Of a stretch of 6,293 nt of DNA, positions 4,463 through 6,293 are shown one piece after another. Source of the stretch: CAIVAT01 sp037128705. GTDB taxonomy: Bacteria; Bacteroidota; Bacteroidia; Bacteroidales; FEN-979. Below the pieces are notes generated by a model that saw nothing but the letters and a program-made list of their open reading frames with translations, was not told the origin of the DNA and did not search any database. The translations under genes and the position numbers were made by a program. Within the stretch, counting starts at the first letter, position 1. Each line of letters begins with the position of its first letter. The DNA is taken from contig JBAXVX010000074.1 in the NCBI GenBank assembly GCA_037128705.1, positions 1 through 6,293 on the forward strand. The letters are read 5' to 3'.

Positions 4463-6157
4463 ATGAGATCCGTCTTCCTATATATCAGCTTTTTTTTCCT
4501 GCTGGAAATTATTCCTCCTTCCTCGGTTATTGCCCAGGACGGGAAAAGCAACACGAACCAGCTGGTCGATGCCAAGAAGGAGGCGCTGATCGGGAATGTG
4601 AAGGGGGCGCTGGAGATGTTCCGCAGGTATGTGAGCCGGTATCCCCTCGATCCGGTCGGATGTTTTGAACTGGCCCGGCTTGAGGCCTCGCAGAAAAACA
4701 TCGATGAAGCCATCCGCCTGGCCCGGGAAGCAACGAAACTCGACCCCGAAAACCCCTGGTATTCCCTTTTCCTGGCCGAACTCTACCAGTCCACCACCCA
4801 TCCCCAGGATGCCATCGCCATTTATGAGAAGGTGGCGGCGAAATATCCCGCGAACCTCGATTACCTTTATCAGCTTGCCGCCCTGTACCTGCAGATTGAA
4901 AAATATCCCGACGCCATTAAGATCTACGACCAGATTGAAGAAAAAGCGGGCGTTTCGGAGGAGATCACCATCCAGAAGGAGAAGATCTACCTGCACCTCA
5001 ACGACCTCAGGGGAGCCGAGCGCGAACTTCAGAAACTGATCACAGCCTACCCCGACGAAAGCCGCTACCACTCCATCCTGGCCGAATTTTATATGTCGAA
5101 CAACATGCCGGATAAGGCGCTGGAGGTATATAAAAAAATCGCCGTGATTGACCCCGACAATGCCTACATCCACATGTCGATGGCCGATTACTACCGCAAG
5201 ACCGGCAACAAGGATAAGGCGTTCGAAGAGCTCAGGCTGGGGTTCGCCAATCCGAACCTCGACGTCGATACCAAGGTGAGCATCCTGCTGTCGTTTTATA
5301 CCGTGAACCAGATCTACAACGATCTGAAAGACCAGGCCTTTACGCTGTCGAAGATCCTCATCGAGACCCATCCGAAAGATCCGAAGGTCTTTTCCATCTA
5401 CGGTGATCTGCTGATGCAGGATAAGAAATTCCCCGAAGCCCGCGAAACCTTCATCAGGGCCCTCACCCTCGACAGCACCCGCTATGTCATCTGGGAGCAG
5501 GTGCTTCGCCTTGACCTCCAGCAGGGTGATTTCGACCATCTGGTTTCATGCGGCCATCGGGCCATGGAGCTTTTTCCGGAACAGCCGCTGCCCTTCCTGT
5601 TCACCGGACTGGCCACCCTGCAACTCAAGCAGAACGAAGAGGCCCTGAAAATCTTTAACACCGGACTGAAACTGGTGGTGAATAACGATGAACTCCTGGC
5701 CCAGTTTTACATGTACCAGGGGGACGCCCTGCATGCCCTGAAAAAAGAGAACGAGGCCTTTGATGCCTTTGAAAAGTCGCTCAAACTCAACTACGACAAT
5801 GCCTACGTGCTGAACAACTATGCCTATTACCTCTCCCTGAAGGGGGTGGAGCTGGATAAGGCGGCGAAGATGGCGAAAAAGGCGGTCTCGCTCGATCCCG
5901 AAAGCGCCTCGTTCCAGGATACCTACGGATGGGTGCTCTTCATGCAGGGAAAATACGACGAAGCCAGCGAATGGATTCTAAAGGCCGTGAACAACAAGGA
6001 GGGAGCCAGCGCCGAAGTGCTGGAACATTACGGCGACGTACTTTACAAACTGAACGATCCCATGCTCGCCCTCGAATACTGGCAGAAAGCCAAACAAAAA
6101 GGCAAAGCCTCCGACCTCCTTGAAAAAAAGATCGCCGACAAAAAATACTATCCGTGA
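4463..6157 (+). CDS. Secreted tetratricopeptide repeat (TPR) protein
   Basis: This 564-residue protein begins with a signal peptide: Arg2, a hydrophobic core at 4-17, and likely cleavage after SSVIA at residue 24. No lipobox Cys is present, so a soluble periplasmic or outer-membrane-associated protein is expected. The rest is about 12-13 TPR helix pairs, for example at 65-96, 98-130, 132-162, 200-232, 306-338, 374-406, 412-444, 446-480, 482-510 and 518-545. They carry the usual A-x-x-x-Y/F and DP-x-N/S signatures (KLDPENPWY, SLDPESASF). The stretch near 261-300 is less regular. The C-terminal block (NNYAYYLSLKG, DTYGWVLFMQGKYDEA, EHYGDVLYKL) is a recurrent form in envelope TPR proteins. TPRs mediate protein-protein contact and the partner is unknown. 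In related genomes, from memory, this gene follows dut and precedes DUF4292 lipoprotein and M23 peptidase genes, which suggests an envelope role. It is complete. The start at 4463 is set by the signal peptide. Confidence 0.92.
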   Translation: MRSVFLYISFFFLLEIIPPSSVIAQDGKSNTNQLVDAKKEALIGNVKGALEMFRRYVSRYPLDPVGCFELARLEASQKNIDEAIRLAREATKLDPENPWYSLFLAELYQSTTHPQDAIAIYEKVAAKYPANLDYLYQLAALYLQIEKYPDAIKIYDQIEEKAGVSEEITIQKEKIYLHLNDLRGAERELQKLITAYPDESRYHSILAEFYMSNNMPDKALEVYKKIAVIDPDNAYIHMSMADYYRKTGNKDKAFEELRLGFANPNLDVDTKVSILLSFYTVNQIYNDLKDQAFTLSKILIETHPKDPKVFSIYGDLLMQDKKFPEARETFIRALTLDSTRYVIWEQVLRLDLQQGDFDHLVSCGHRAMELFPEQPLPFLFTGLATLQLKQNEEALKIFNTGLKLVVNNDELLAQFYMYQGDALHALKKENEAFDAFEKSLKLNYDNAYVLNNYAYYLSLKGVELDKAAKMAKKAVSLDPESASFQDTYGWVLFMQGKYDEASEWILKAVNNKEGASAEVLEHYGDVLYKLNDPMLALEYWQKAKQKGKASDLLEKKIADKKYYP

Positions 6158-6176
6158 ACATGATAAAATTCAAAGA

Positions 6177-6184
6177 TACATTTG
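6177..6184 (+). promoter_or_regulatory. Putative -7 box directly before the right repeat array
   Basis: TACATTTG matches TAnnTTTG exactly and ends one base before the first GTCACGC unit. If used, transcription would start within the array and run rightwards out of the window. No -33 TTG is found, and the region is AT-rich, so a chance match is possible. Confidence 0.35.
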
Positions 6185-6293
6185 GTCACGCGTCACGTTG
6201 TTTCGTCACGCGTCACGCGTCACGCGTCACGTTGTTTTGTCACGCGTCACGTTGTTTCGTCACGCGTCACGCGTCACGCGTCACGTTGTTCCG
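6185..6293 (+). repeat. Right GTCACGC tandem array with 54-bp higher-order unit
   Basis: Heptamers GTCACGC are punctuated by GTCACGTTGTTTC or its T-ended form. The order is one heptamer, spacer, three heptamers, spacer, which makes a 54-bp unit. Copy one is 6185-6238 and copy two is 6239-6292. They differ only in the last two bases (TT against CC). The array starts 27 bases after the TPR stop codon and continues beyond the window. The heptamer and its orientation are those of the array at 1-90, but the spacer and the higher-order period differ. Confidence 0.95.

Noticed and set aside
4171..4463. Overlapping ORFs across the dut-TPR gap with peptides like FTIYDLR and PCYLVTLS
   Set aside because: They arise from 7- and 8-base repeats that lack stops in all three frames. 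They overlap dut out of frame and have no start signal or domain.
6160..6293. ORF starting MIKFKDTFGHASR and open to the window edge
   Set aside because: After eight codons it is purely the repeat array, with a Cys/His/Arg-rich periodic peptide. The array is stop-free in every plus frame, so openness is not evidence of coding.

Overview
The window looks like chromosomal DNA of a member of the Bacteroidota, probably an environmental lineage with fairly GC-balanced genes. Three things point there. The genes lack Shine-Dalgarno sequences. Several intergenic gaps carry perfect matches to the Bacteroidota -7 promoter box TAnnTTTG. The gene content is also typical: a viroplasmin-type RNase H, and a flippase, dUTPase and TPR protein in a row. 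I know that last order from memory of other Bacteroidota genomes and have not checked it here.

Layout, left to right. A tandem array built on the heptamer GTCACGC (1-90) runs up to the start of an S66 LD-carboxypeptidase gene (106-1005). A YraN/UPF0102 nuclease-like gene follows (1054-1413). Convergent to it is a two-domain RNase H (complement 1469-2101), whose last codons have a degenerate second copy just past the stop. A 73-bp divergent promoter region separates RNase H from a 14-helix polysaccharide flippase (2175-3674). Next come a 134-bp gap with a promoter box and a leader that could fold in alternative ways, then dut (3809-4243). A 206-bp composite of three different 7-8 bp tandem repeats begins on the dut stop codon. 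A secreted TPR protein (4463-6157) follows, and the window ends in a second GTCACGC array (6185-6293) that runs off the edge.

The protein-coding genes are ordinary housekeeping and envelope functions: peptidoglycan recycling, nucleic acid maintenance, glycan export, dUTP removal and a periplasmic or outer-membrane scaffold. No defence system, mobile-element gene, CRISPR array or tRNA/rRNA was seen. The unusual part is the intergenic DNA. Four short repeat families (GTCACGC, GATTTAC, CATTACTC, CCYTGTYA) all lie in one orientation, share an NTYAC core, are stop-free in every plus-strand frame and stop-rich on the minus strand, and vary only at fixed positions. The two outer arrays also have higher-order periods (35 bp and 54 bp). 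I know no named element of this kind in Bacteroidota. The nearest analogy I can name is the short tandemly repeated heptamers of filamentous cyanobacteria.
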